Below the pieces are notes generated by a model that saw only the letters and a program-made list of their open reading frames with translations, was not told the origin of the DNA and did not search any database. A DNA stretch of 64,000 bases from positions 1 to 64,000 of the forward strand of contig CATXCB010000009.1 in the NCBI GenBank assembly GCA_958366705.1, in the 5' to 3' direction. The position numbers were made by a program, and so were the translations under genes. This document shows positions 48,392 to 56,755 of this stretch, in pieces. This DNA comes from an uncultured bacterium. GTDB taxonomy: Bacteria; Cyanobacteriota; Vampirovibrionia; Gastranaerophilales; Gastranaerophilaceae. Each line of letters begins with the position of its first letter. Position 1 is the first letter of the stretch.

Positions 48392-49750
48392 ATGTTTAGA
48401 AAAGTATTAATTGCGAATAGGGGAGAAATAGCTGTAAGGATTATCAGAGCATGTAGAGAATTGGGTATTCCTACGGTTGCTATTTATTCACAGGCAGATG
48501 CAAATTCTCTTCATGTTAGGTTAGCAACAGAGGCTTATTGTATTGGACCTGCAAAAAGTGCTGATAGTTATTTAAGCATTCCTGCAATAATGTCAGCAGC
48601 TATGGTATCAGGTGCTGATGCAATCCACCCTGGATATGGATTTATGTCTGAAAGAGCAGATTTTGTAGAAATCTGTGAACAGCAAGGTATTAAATTTATT
48701 GGTCCATCTTCCGAGGCTATGAAGAAAATGGGAGATAAAGCTACAGCTCGTAAAACAATGATTGAAAATAATGTTCCTGTTACCCCGGGTACAGGAATTG
48801 TTCATACGGTTGAAGATGTTCAAGCTTTTGCAAATAAAGTTGGTTATCCGATTATTTTGAAAGCTACAGCCGGTGGCGGCGGTAAAGGTATGAGAATTTG
48901 CCGCAGTGATGAAGATGTTAAAGTTAATATGGAACTTTGCCAGACTGAAGCTAAAAATTTCTTTGGAAATCCTGATGTATATGCTGAAAAATACTTAGAA
49001 AATCCTCGTCATATTGAGGTTCAAATATTGGGTGACAGTTTTGGTAACGTTGTCCACTTAGGAGAAAGAGATTGTTCTATTCAAAGACGTCACCAAAAAT
49101 TGTTGGAAGAAGCCCCATCTCCGGCTATCAATGAAGAAACAAGAAAAGAAATGGGAGCCGCAGCTGTTCGTGCAGCTAAAGCGATTAACTATGAAGGGGC
49201 CGGAACTTGTGAATTCTTACTTGATCATGATGGCAGCTGGTATTTCATGGAAATGAATACAAGAATTCAGGTTGAACACTGTGTAACAGAAATGATTTCA
49301 AGTGTTGATTTGGTTCGTGAACAAATCCTAGTTGCGGCTGGTGAAAAATTAAGTTACACTCAAGATGATATTCACTTAAAAGGTCATGCTATTGAATGCC
49401 GTATCAATGCTGAAAATCCAGCTAAGAATTTTATGCCAAACCCTGGACAAATTACAGGTTATTTAGCACCTGGAGGTTTTGGTATAAGAGTGGATTCTCA
49501 TGTTTATCAAGATTATACAATTCCTCCGTACTACGATTCAATGATTGGAAAATTGATTTGTTGGGGACGTGATAGAAACGAAGCTCGCAGAAGAATGTAC
49601 AGAGCTTTGAAAGAATACGTTGTAACAGGTGTTGAAACAACTATTCCATTCCATCAGGCAATTATTGAAGATGAAGTCTTTATGAGCGGAAATTTTAATA
49701 CTGGTTTCATTGAAGAATTCTACAAACGTAAGGGGTTGGAAGAAAAATAG
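48392..49750 (+). CDS. accC: Biotin carboxylase subunit of acetyl-CoA carboxylase
   Basis: This encodes a 452-aa biotin carboxylase that carboxylates the biotin of AccB using ATP and bicarbonate. It begins MFRKVLIANRGEIAVRIIRAC and has the ATP-grasp glycine loop KATAGGGGKGMR, the catalytic EMNTRIQVEH and the C-terminal domain signature. Length is normal. The carboxyltransferase genes accA and accD are not in the window. Confidence 0.97.
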   Translation: MFRKVLIANRGEIAVRIIRACRELGIPTVAIYSQADANSLHVRLATEAYCIGPAKSADSYLSIPAIMSAAMVSGADAIHPGYGFMSERADFVEICEQQGIKFIGPSSEAMKKMGDKATARKTMIENNVPVTPGTGIVHTVEDVQAFANKVGYPIILKATAGGGGKGMRICRSDEDVKVNMELCQTEAKNFFGNPDVYAEKYLENPRHIEVQILGDSFGNVVHLGERDCSIQRRHQKLLEEAPSPAINEETRKEMGAAAVRAAKAINYEGAGTCEFLLDHDGSWYFMEMNTRIQVEHCVTEMISSVDLVREQILVAAGEKLSYTQDDIHLKGHAIECRINAENPAKNFMPNPGQITGYLAPGGFGIRVDSHVYQDYTIPPYYDSMIGKLICWGRDRNEARRRMYRALKEYVVTGVETTIPFHQAIIEDEVFMSGNFNTGFIEEFYKRKGLEEK

Positions 49751-49777
49751 AACTTGCGTAAATCAAATTATAATTAT

Positions 49778-49810
49778 AAAAAGAGAACTATAAATCTTAG
49801 TTCTCTTTTT
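49778..49810. terminator. Terminator between accC and pseudopilin
   Basis: AAAAAGAGAACTA/TAGTTCTCTTTTT with a 7-base loop lies between the convergent genes and fits both directions. Confidence 0.88.
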
Positions 49811-49829
49811 ATTCTTTAAAATCTATTTT

Positions 49830-50582
49830 TTATTTTGTCCATGGGTAATCTTTGGCAATCTTCCAGCCATCCATCATTATGACGGCGGCACAGGCATCTC
49901 CTGGACCAAAGTAACCGGAACCGCTTGCTTTGGAATTGCATCCTCCCCATCCTGTTCCAAGTAGAGTGTTTCTATCTTTTGTGCTCATTCCGTAAGATCC
50001 GAGAGTACCATAGCCGTAAGGTTTGAATGTCGGATTTTCGTCTGCCGTTGTTAGTATAAAAGTGAATACATCCTTGCCAAGCATAGCATATTTTTTAGGA
50101 TTTCGTATGTAGGCTTTTACTCTGGTTACTTTGTCATATGGCGATGGGTACCTAAAGAAGGCATAGGCAACAGGACTGCCAAGTTTTGATACTACATATT
50201 GCCCAACCATTGTATTAACAGAACCTGGTTTTTTAAAATGTAAAGGAAATGGCAAAGCAAGTCCGAAACATCTTTCGTTTGAATTACAAGCTTTATGTTG
50301 TGCACCGTTAACATATGGTACAAAATATGTTTGAACCCACTGTGGCAATTCATCAGCTCCATAATATTGCCAGCCGAGAGGTTCGCCGTAGTCTGCGATT
50401 GCCATTTTTAATATCTGATTAAGTTCTGTGTAGGCTTTTTTTACTTCAAGAGCAGTGGTTTTCTTTTGATAAGCAGAAATTAGTGTTGGAATACTCAAGG
50501 CTGCAACAATTCCAATTATACCTAATGTAATTAAAACTTCTGCAAGTGTAAAAGCTAATTTTTTTGGTTGTTTCTTATTCAT
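49830..50582 (-). CDS. Type IV pilin-like (pseudopilin) protein, copy 1
   Basis: This encodes a 250-aa protein with a prepilin N-terminus: a short basic leader, cleavage region KLA|FTLAEVLITLGIIGIVAA and the hydrophobic helix that anchors pilin subunits. The residue before the cut is Ala, not the usual Gly; Glu5 of the mature protein is present. The C-terminal part is globular, with cysteine pairs, a Gly/Ser-rich stretch and the ending MMDGWKIAKDYPW. It may be exported and assembled by a type IV pilus or type II secretion machine encoded elsewhere. It is divergent from an XRE gene. Confidence 0.85.
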   Translation of the reverse strand: MNKKQPKKLAFTLAEVLITLGIIGIVAALSIPTLISAYQKKTTALEVKKAYTELNQILKMAIADYGEPLGWQYYGADELPQWVQTYFVPYVNGAQHKACNSNERCFGLALPFPLHFKKPGSVNTMVGQYVVSKLGSPVAYAFFRYPSPYDKVTRVKAYIRNPKKYAMLGKDVFTFILTTADENPTFKPYGYGTLGSYGMSTKDRNTLLGTGWGGCNSKASGSGYFGPGDACAAVIMMDGWKIAKDYPWTK

Positions 50583-50597
50583 TTTCTCTCCTATACG

Positions 50598-50677
50598 TTA
50601 GGTAAATATATTAAGGAAAATTACGTTCTACGTAAATTATTATACTTATTAGGTAAGTTTTTGTCAAATTTTTACCT
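50598..50677. promoter_or_regulatory. Operator array between pseudopilin 1 and XRE gene
   Basis: TTAGGTAA occurs at 50598-50605 and 50649-50656, its inverse TTTACCT at 50671-50677, and the palindrome TTACGT-TCT-ACGTAA at 50621-50635. The second copy lies in the spacer of the pilin promoter, the third just upstream of its -35, and the palindrome at the start site. These are likely binding sites for the adjacent XRE protein. Confidence 0.6.
50639..50667 (-). promoter_or_regulatory. Perfect consensus promoter of pseudopilin 1
   Basis: On the minus strand TTGACA (50662-50667), exactly 17 bases and TATAAT (50639-50644) match the sigma-70 consensus at all 12 positions. Such a strong promoter makes sense if it is normally held off by a repressor. 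Confidence 0.85.
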
Positions 50678-50730
50678 GAATTTTAATTCCAATACTATGG
50701 TTGGTTATGTAAAATTAATACGAGGTGGAA

Positions 50731-51054
50731 ATGGCAAATATAAAAGTATTATTTGGACGTAAAATTAAAGAATACCGCAAAAAAATGCATTACACACAGG
50801 CTCAACTTGCCGAATTGGTAAATGTTGATGATAAACATATTAGTTGTATTGAAAGTGGTAAAAATTTTCCATCCCCAGAATTAATTGATAGATTTTCCCA
50901 TGCTTTATCTGTTGAACCAAAAGATTTGTTTGAGTTTTATCATTTACAGAATTTTACAGATTTGAAATCTGAAATAATATCTATGTTAGATATTCTTAAG
51001 GAAGAAGAATTAATATTAGCTTATAAATATATAAGAACTTTTTTGCTAAAATAA
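50731..51054 (+). CDS. XRE-family helix-turn-helix regulator
   Basis: This encodes a 107-aa protein with an HTH_3 domain (residues 8-64: FGRKIKEYRKKMHYTQAQLAE, KHISCIESGKNFPSPE) and a helical C-terminal part. The ATG at 50731 has GAGGTGG three bases upstream; an in-frame GTG at 50725 overlaps this site and is rejected. It is a paralogue in layout of the regulator at 6478. It is divergent from the pseudopilin gene and only 36 bases before folC, with which it may be co-transcribed. Confidence 0.88.
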   Translation: MANIKVLFGRKIKEYRKKMHYTQAQLAELVNVDDKHISCIESGKNFPSPELIDRFSHALSVEPKDLFEFYHLQNFTDLKSEIISMLDILKEEELILAYKYIRTFLLK

Positions 51055-51090
51055 TTATAGATTTTAATTGAATAGAAATAGAGGTTTAAT

Positions 51091-52332
51091 ATGAGCGGTA
51101 AATATAATGATGCAGTAAAGTTATTAACTTCTGTTGGAAAGTTTCATGTGTCTCTGGGGCTTGAAAGAATTTCTAAAATTTTAGAGCTGCTAGGAAATCC
51201 TCAAGACAAGTTAGATTGTATTCACGTTGCAGGAACGAATGGAAAAGGTTCTGTATGTGCAATTTTATCATCAATTTTAGCTTGCGCCGGTAAAAAAGTT
51301 GGATTATATACCTCGCCGCATATTTTTAAATATACTGAGAGGATAAAGATTTTATTCCCCCTTCTCCCAAACCCTCTTTCTCAGGGTGCAAGGGAAAATG
51401 CTAATATCCCTGATGAAGATTTTGCAAAATATGTTTTTGAAATATCAAATTTAGCTGATAAAAATGGTATTGATTTAACTGAGTTTGAAATATTAACTGC
51501 TGTAATGTTTAAATATTTTGCAGATAATAATGTGGATGTTGTAGTTTTAGAAACTGGTCTGGGCGGCAGGTTTGATGCAACAAATGTCATCAAAAAGAAT
51601 CTTTGTTCTATTATTACTCATGTTGATTATGATCATACAGAGCGTCTTGGTGATACTCTTGATAAAATAGCTTTCGAAAAAGCAGGTATTATAAAACCAA
51701 ACTGTCCTTGTATTGTATTTGAGGGACGGGAGGTTTACCGAGATGTTGCGGATGAAAAAAGTTCGATGCTTGTAATGGTAGCACCTTTTGCAGATACTTC
51801 AAATTTATCTTTAAAAGGAACTTATCAGCAAGAAAATTTGTCTCTGGCACTTGCAGCTGTTGAAACTATATTCCCAACTATTTCGCAAAATATAATAGAT
51901 GAGGGGCTAAAGCAGGTTAAGCACATTGGCAGATTTCAATATATTGAGGATAAAAATCTCATTATTGATGGGGCGCATAATCCAAATGGGATAAGTTCTC
52001 TTGTTCAAAGTTTAGATTCTTATTATCCAAATTCTAGGAGGCGTTATATTTTTGGCTGTTTGAAAAATAAAGATTATGAAAAAATGCTGAATTTATTGTT
52101 TGAGCAATTTATTGGGCAGACTGAATATAATACTCCTGAAGTTTATTTTTATCATTTTAGCCATCAAAATTCTTGTGATGTAAGAGCTTTGCAGGAAGCT
52201 AGTCCTATTCCTGCAAAAGAGTTAACTAAAGAGACTCAGATAGATTTTAATGATGGAAGACTTAATGTAATATGTGGTTCTTTATATATGATTAGTGAAC
52301 TTGCCGAACGATTTAAGTTGAACCTTACATAA
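51091..52332 (+). CDS. folC: Folylpolyglutamate/dihydrofolate synthase with in-frame insertion
   Basis: This encodes a 413-aa Mur-ligase-family enzyme that adds glutamate to dihydropteroate and folates. The ATP loop AGTNGKGSV (residues 47-55), TSPHIFKYTERI, LETGLGGRFDATN and IDGAHNPNG are conserved. Between ERIKI and IPDEDFAKYV, where the family normally has about three residues, it has about 16 extra (residues 88-103, LPNPLSQGAREN), encoded by a repeat-like DNA segment at 51352-51402. The gene stays open through it. AGAGG precedes the ATG. Confidence 0.93.
   Translation: MSGKYNDAVKLLTSVGKFHVSLGLERISKILELLGNPQDKLDCIHVAGTNGKGSVCAILSSILACAGKKVGLYTSPHIFKYTERIKILFPLLPNPLSQGARENANIPDEDFAKYVFEISNLADKNGIDLTEFEILTAVMFKYFADNNVDVVVLETGLGGRFDATNVIKKNLCSIITHVDYDHTERLGDTLDKIAFEKAGIIKPNCPCIVFEGREVYRDVADEKSSMLVMVAPFADTSNLSLKGTYQQENLSLALAAVETIFPTISQNIIDEGLKQVKHIGRFQYIEDKNLIIDGAHNPNGISSLVQSLDSYYPNSRRRYIFGCLKNKDYEKMLNLLFEQFIGQTEYNTPEVYFYHFSHQNSCDVRALQEASPIPAKELTKETQIDFNDGRLNVICGSLYMISELAERFKLNLT
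51352..51402 (+). repeat. Repeat-like insertion inside folC
   Basis: This C-rich then G-rich stretch (CCCCCTTCTCCC.. ..CAGGGTGCAAGGG) looks like a decayed palindromic intergenic repeat of the CCCTCTCCC type and stands out in an AT-rich gene. It adds about 16 residues in frame and keeps the flanking conserved motifs intact. Confidence 0.55.
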
Positions 52333-52358
52333 ATTTTAATGTCCTGAAGTTTTATTTC

Positions 52359-52367
52359 TGGTATTAT
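52359..52367 (+). promoter_or_regulatory. Extended -10 of the zinc dehydrogenase gene
   Basis: TGGTATTAT ends six bases before the ATG at 52374, with no ribosome binding site between, predicting a leaderless mRNA. Confidence 0.5.
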
Positions 52368-52373
52368 TATTTT

Positions 52374-53405
52374 ATGAAAGCTATACAATATTACGGACCA
52401 AATGATATAAGATACGAAGATGTAATGGTAAAACCTCCTGAAGAGGGCGAAGTTGTTGTAAAGGTCATGGCAGCATTAACATGTGGTACTGATGTTAAAA
52501 CTTTTCGACGCGGGCATCCTGTGCTCATCAAAGAAGTTCCATCAGGTTTTGGACATGAATTTTCCGGAATTATTGAAAAAGTGGGACGAAATGTTGACGG
52601 GTTCAAGGTCGGAGACCGCGTTGTTGCTGCAAATTCGGCACCTTGCGGGGAGTGTTTTTACTGTAAAAAACAGGAATATAATCTTTGTGAAAATTTAAAT
52701 CTTTTAAATGGTGCTTATGCTGAGTATATCAATGTTCCTGCCCGTATTGTGAAAAAAAACATGCTTCATTTACCTGCAAGTTTGAGTTTTGAACGAGCTG
52801 CATTTTGTGAACCTTTAGCAAATGTTGTTCATGGTGCAGAAAGAACAGGTATTAAATCCGGTGACAGCGTGGGAATTATTGGAATTGGTCCTATAGGTTT
52901 GATGTTTGCACGTGTAGCCAAGCTTATGGGGGCTAGAGTTATTGTAGCCGGTCGCAATCCTATAAAACTTAAAGCTGCAGAAGAATTTGCTCATGCTGAT
53001 GAAATTATTGATTTAAAAAAATATCCTAATCCGGAACGCATATTTAAAGAATTTTCAGATGAGCATAAAGGGCTTGATGTTGCTGTTGAATGTGTAGGAC
53101 TTCCTGAAATTTGGGAACAAATTTTTGATTGCGTGCGTCCTGGAGGAACAGTTCACTTTTTTGGAGGCTGTAAATCAGGTTCAAAAGTTACATTTGATAC
53201 TACAAAAATGCATTATGGTGACATAAAGATGATGAGTGTGTTCCATCATACCCCTAAGTATTTTAGAATGGCGCTGGATTATATTGCATCAGGCGAAATG
53301 GAAGTTGAAAAACTTATAACTGATACCCTGCCTCTGGATAAGGTAGAATATGCTATGCAGCAGCATATTGCAGGAAAAGCTATAAAATTCTTGATAAAGC
53401 CATAG
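52374..53405 (+). CDS. Zinc-dependent medium-chain alcohol/polyol dehydrogenase
   Basis: This encodes a 343-aa MDR-family dehydrogenase similar to sorbitol or threonine dehydrogenases. The catalytic zinc site includes Cys in LTCGTDVKTF and GHEFSGII; the structural zinc cysteines are in APCGECFYCKKQEYNLC; the NAD-binding loop is GIGPIGLMFARVAKLMGA. The substrate cannot be told from sequence. It is probably leaderless, with an extended -10 directly before the start codon. Confidence 0.88.
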   Translation: MKAIQYYGPNDIRYEDVMVKPPEEGEVVVKVMAALTCGTDVKTFRRGHPVLIKEVPSGFGHEFSGIIEKVGRNVDGFKVGDRVVAANSAPCGECFYCKKQEYNLCENLNLLNGAYAEYINVPARIVKKNMLHLPASLSFERAAFCEPLANVVHGAERTGIKSGDSVGIIGIGPIGLMFARVAKLMGARVIVAGRNPIKLKAAEEFAHADEIIDLKKYPNPERIFKEFSDEHKGLDVAVECVGLPEIWEQIFDCVRPGGTVHFFGGCKSGSKVTFDTTKMHYGDIKMMSVFHHTPKYFRMALDYIASGEMEVEKLITDTLPLDKVEYAMQQHIAGKAIKFLIKP

Positions 53406-53487
53406 CTGGTTATTAGTTTTAAATTTATTTACAAAAAGGCAATTTTTTGTTTTGTGATTTGTTCTAACTATTAAGAAAGTTAAATGT

Positions 53488-54309
53488 ATGAAAATTCTTA
53501 ATAAGTTTAATCGTTTTATGGTTTATCTGGCACCTAAAGTTGATAAATCATCTTCAAAAGTAAGTGAAATTTGCGGGCAGGTTGAGCCTCCGGCGAATAC
53601 TGTATCTGTGTATAATACAAAATGTTTTTTCCTGCCGGATTATGACAAAGTTTCGGTTGATATTTCAAAAAAAGGATGGCAGAGAAAACTAAAATTTAAT
53701 GATAAAAATATAAATCCGAATTTTACGCAAGCTGCGTATGCAGAAAATTTAACGGTTAACTATTTAAAGCCGAAACAAAAAATAGGAGATTATGAGCATA
53801 TATTTTATCAAACGACAGATTCTATACCAATGGAAGTTGTAATATCTCCAAATGCAGGGATTATGATTGATAATTTTTCTTCTCCGGGTGGAACTATAGC
53901 TATAGAAGGGAATTTATCCGATACATTTTATACAAAGGAGTTATACCAGTGTGCAGGTGTGTCTATAGTTGATAGGAGTAAAAATTTACAAAAATTGCTG
54001 CATTTTTATCTTTACAGCGATGAAAGAGATAGTTTGAGACTGATAAAATTTCTCACCAGAGGGTTAAAAGAACCTGAAATTACACTAATTCCGGGTACAC
54101 GAGAAGAAACTAACCGCAGTATTGTTTTTCTAACAGATGTATTTAAGGATTTTTTCCCGAATTTACAGCTCAAATATATGCATGTTCCGGAAAATTTTAA
54201 TGTGAAAGATACTTATATCGGATTAAATAATGGAAATGTATTTTGTTCAAAAATGGATTCTGATTTAATTACAGAAGTAAATCCGAAAAGCAAAATAATA
54301 TTTATTTAA
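53488..54309 (+). CDS. Protein of unknown function, 273 aa
   Basis: This encodes a 273-aa soluble protein not matching a family I know. It begins MKILNKFNRFMVYLAPKVDKSS, a short amphipathic stretch, and contains SPNAGIMIDNFSSPGGTIAIEG and RGLKEPEITLIPGTREETNRSIVFL. The middle part (HFYLYSDERDSLRLIKFL) looks alpha/beta. A weak AAG site precedes the ATG. Its last four bases overlap the convergent chromate transporter gene. It is probably lineage-specific. Confidence 0.65.
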   Translation: MKILNKFNRFMVYLAPKVDKSSSKVSEICGQVEPPANTVSVYNTKCFFLPDYDKVSVDISKKGWQRKLKFNDKNINPNFTQAAYAENLTVNYLKPKQKIGDYEHIFYQTTDSIPMEVVISPNAGIMIDNFSSPGGTIAIEGNLSDTFYTKELYQCAGVSIVDRSKNLQKLLHFYLYSDERDSLRLIKFLTRGLKEPEITLIPGTREETNRSIVFLTDVFKDFFPNLQLKYMHVPENFNVKDTYIGLNNGNVFCSKMDSDLITEVNPKSKIIFI

Positions 54310-54845
54310 ACTCCAATCCAGTTAAAATGTCCGAGTATTAAACCTATTATTGCTGATACTCCCAGATAAAACATGGGATCTTGTTTCTTCCAAAAACTTG
54401 TAGAAATAAATGTTATTAGCACGATTGTTCCAAGTAAGTGGAGATTAGATGTGAGGATTAATTTTAATCCAACAGCAGAAAGTAGGGCGCAGCCTGCAGG
54501 TTTTAACGCTTTAATTGCGCCTTTAATATATATATTTGTTTTAAATTTATCCAGAACTTTAGATACAATAGTTACAATAATGAATGATGGAAGAATTATT
54601 GCTGTTGTAGCAATTATTGCTCCTAAAATCCCGGAGGTCGCAAATCCTGCAAATGTGGCAACATTAACACCTACCGGTCCCGGGGTAATTGACGAAATTG
54701 CCAGCATATCAGTCAGTTGTTTTGTTGTGTACCAGTGATATTTTTCTGCAATATCATATAAAAAAGGTAATGTTGCATATCCCCCGCCAAATGAAAAAAC
54801 TCCAATATGAAAGAATTGTAAAAATAACTGTAAAAATAGCTTCAT
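54306..54845 (-). CDS. Chromate transporter family protein, half-size subunit 2
   Basis: This encodes a 179-aa membrane protein of the CHR family (half-length form). The signatures FSFGGGYATLPFLYDIAEKYHW and SSITPGPVGVNVATFAG are at the N-terminus, followed by five to six membrane segments. Half-size CHR proteins work in pairs. It overlaps the end of its partner by four bases (ATGA), so translation is coupled. Chromate is the known substrate of some members; in gut bacteria the natural one is unclear. Confidence 0.9.
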   Translation of the reverse strand: MKLFLQLFLQFFHIGVFSFGGGYATLPFLYDIAEKYHWYTTKQLTDMLAISSITPGPVGVNVATFAGFATSGILGAIIATTAIILPSFIIVTIVSKVLDKFKTNIYIKGAIKALKPAGCALLSAVGLKLILTSNLHLLGTIVLITFISTSFWKKQDPMFYLGVSAIIGLILGHFNWIGV

Positions 54846-55405
54846 TTACTCTCCTCATTTATAGAATTTTTAGTTTGTGATTTCTGGTACAGTATGCCTG
54901 TTATTATTGCCCCGATTATTATTAATGATAGCGGAATTTTTCCTGTTAGCGCGAGCAGCAGGCATGCAAAATATACTATAATTGTAAATTTATCAGTTAC
55001 GCATTTTTTCCACATTTCTTTTACTGCAAGGTATAAAAGTGTTATGACTCCAATGCCTACACCCCAGAAAATATGTTGTACTGAAGGTTTGGTAACAATT
55101 TCACTTAAAATAGAGGCTAACAGTACAATAGCAAGAAACGCCGGTGTAACTATACCCAGAGTTGCAGCAATTGCACCTTGAGTTCCTAATAGTTTTCTAC
55201 CTGTGAAGATTGCCGTGTTTGCTGCAATAATTCCGGGGAGACTTGCACCTAGGGCATAATATTCACATAATTCATCAGAGGTTATCCATTTCTTTTTGTC
55301 AACAAGTTCACTGGTTAGCAGAGGTAAAATAACATATCCGCCTCCCAGCAATAATGTTCCAACTTTAAAAAAAGTCTTGAAAATGCTGTAAAAAGATTTA
55401 TCCAT
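54842..55405 (-). CDS. Chromate transporter family protein, half-size subunit 1
   Basis: This encodes a 187-aa CHR-family membrane protein with LLLGGGYVILPLLTSELVDKKKW and ALGASLPGIIAANTAIFTG, the partner of the gene at 54306. Here the TPGP of the second half is LPGI, the usual difference between the two halves of ChrA. No Shine-Dalgarno site is present; TGGTATATC (55412-55420) ends six bases before the ATG, so the mRNA is probably leaderless. Confidence 0.9.
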   Translation of the reverse strand: MDKSFYSIFKTFFKVGTLLLGGGYVILPLLTSELVDKKKWITSDELCEYYALGASLPGIIAANTAIFTGRKLLGTQGAIAATLGIVTPAFLAIVLLASILSEIVTKPSVQHIFWGVGIGVITLLYLAVKEMWKKCVTDKFTIIVYFACLLLALTGKIPLSLIIIGAIITGILYQKSQTKNSINEESK

Positions 55406-55547
55406 ATTTTTGATATACCATAAAAGCCGGTTTCAGTAAACAAAAATATAATGTTACAAAGTTTTAAAATTATTATATATTTTGCAATTTTCGTATCTGA
55501 AAATACTTTATATAAGTGGAAAGTTATGTGTATTGAAAGGTTAAATT

Positions 55548-56219
55548 ATGTCAGTAGGATTGGATAAAACTTTTAATGTCGGATTTGCTCAGCCGTTTGG
55601 TAATAATCTGAATTTCGGACAATTGCAACAACCAGCGAATGGTTTGTCTGCAAATTCTTCAATTTTTAATACCGCGCCTTTGAATTCTTTGCAGGGCGTG
55701 AATAATAATTATGAAGATGATTTTATGATGCCGGAGTTTTTAAAAGTAAATACTGGAAATGCTACAGCTCCGGAAGTCTTGTTCTCTGATAAAACAGATT
55801 CTCAGGACGACTTGTCCGCATCTAAATTTGCGGAGCCGGAATTCCAGCATGCTGCTTCTCAAAATGATACTGTCAAACAAGAATTAAAAAATTATTCTTT
55901 GGATTCAAATAACAAAGAGATGGCATTGACAGAATTTGGTAATCCTTATAAAGAAACTGATGTGTCAAAGAAAACGCTTGCTCTTTTAGGATTCACTGCT
56001 CCAATTGCGGGAAAGTGTGTTCAACTTTCTAAAGGTGGAAAGTTTGCAGAGTTGTTTAAGATTAAACAATTGGCTGTAGCTTGTCCAATGCTTGCTCTTG
56101 CCGGTTATGGTATCGGGTCGTTAATTGATAGTTTTATAAATAATCAAAGGGCAAAAGCTGCTGACAGTTTGCTTTTAGCGAAAAATATGACAAATAGTTC
56201 AAAAGCTGTTCAAGAGTAG
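55548..56219 (+). CDS. Protein of unknown function with C-terminal hydrophobic pair
   Basis: This encodes a 223-aa protein starting MSVGLDKTFNVGFAQPFGNNLNFGQLQQ; the N-terminal 120 residues are Asn/Gln/Ser-rich and likely disordered. Two hydrophobic segments follow (about residues 145-160, LALLGFTAPIAG, and 175-195, LAVACPMLALAGYGIGSLI). It lacks a signal peptide. The N-terminal LNFG motif resembles other unknown proteins in the window. GAAAGG precedes the ATG. Function is unknown. Confidence 0.65.
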   Translation: MSVGLDKTFNVGFAQPFGNNLNFGQLQQPANGLSANSSIFNTAPLNSLQGVNNNYEDDFMMPEFLKVNTGNATAPEVLFSDKTDSQDDLSASKFAEPEFQHAASQNDTVKQELKNYSLDSNNKEMALTEFGNPYKETDVSKKTLALLGFTAPIAGKCVQLSKGGKFAELFKIKQLAVACPMLALAGYGIGSLIDSFINNQRAKAADSLLLAKNMTNSSKAVQE

Positions 56220-56267
56220 GTTTTAGTTTGTTTGGATAATTAAAAGAACTTAACGTATAATTGTCTT

Positions 56268-56284
56268 GCTGAACGTGTTTCAGC
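56268..56284. repeat. Short palindrome GCTGAA..TTCAGC
   Basis: GCTGAACGTGTTTCAGC has the same GAAC..GTTTCA core as the palindromes at 3962 and 61543. It lies between convergent genes, next to an imperfect hairpin (about 56311-56357) that ends in TTTTTT and may terminate the 223-aa gene. Confidence 0.45.
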
Positions 56285-56360
56285 CTCTAAGTATAATGAA
56301 TTCTAAAATGCTGAGTAGGAACAGAAAATTACGTTTCCTGAACTCAACTGTTTTTTATAT

Positions 56361-56753
56361 TTATTTTGACAATTTTGCTTTTAAACGAGCTTCTGCTCTA
56401 GCAATTGCAGCTTCGGCTCGTTTTGCATCCATTCTTGCGTTAGCTTCTCTTAGTTTTCTTCTCGCTTTTTCAAGTGCTTCTCTTGCTCGCGCTTCGTCGA
56501 TTTCTTCGCCGGGTTCCGCTAAGGTTGTCAGTATCAAACATTCTTCATCTTTGAATTGTAATATGCCTCCCATTGTGGTGAACATTTTTACTTCACTTCC
56601 TTGAGTAACGCGTGTGACACCTATATCTAGAGCTGTCATCATTGGGATGTGTCCTTTTAAGATTCCGAATTCGCCATCTACTCCCTTTGAATAGATTTCA
56701 TCTACTTCTTCGTCAAAAACAACTCTTTCCTGCGTAATAATTTTTAATTTCAT
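56361..56753 (-). CDS. atpC: ATP synthase epsilon subunit
   Basis: This encodes a 130-aa F1 epsilon subunit: an N-terminal beta sandwich (KIITQERVVFDEEVDEIYSKGVDGEFGILKGHIPMM, seen in parts) and a C-terminal helical hairpin rich in Ala, Arg and Glu that can inhibit ATP hydrolysis. It begins two bases after the atpD stop codon. As in cyanobacteria, this beta-epsilon pair is separate from the other ATP synthase genes, none of which is in the window. Confidence 0.95.
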   Translation of the reverse strand: MKLKIITQERVVFDEEVDEIYSKGVDGEFGILKGHIPMMTALDIGVTRVTQGSEVKMFTTMGGILQFKDEECLILTTLAEPGEEIDEARAREALEKARRKLREANARMDAKRAEAAIARAEARLKAKLSK

Positions 56754-56755
56754 AA

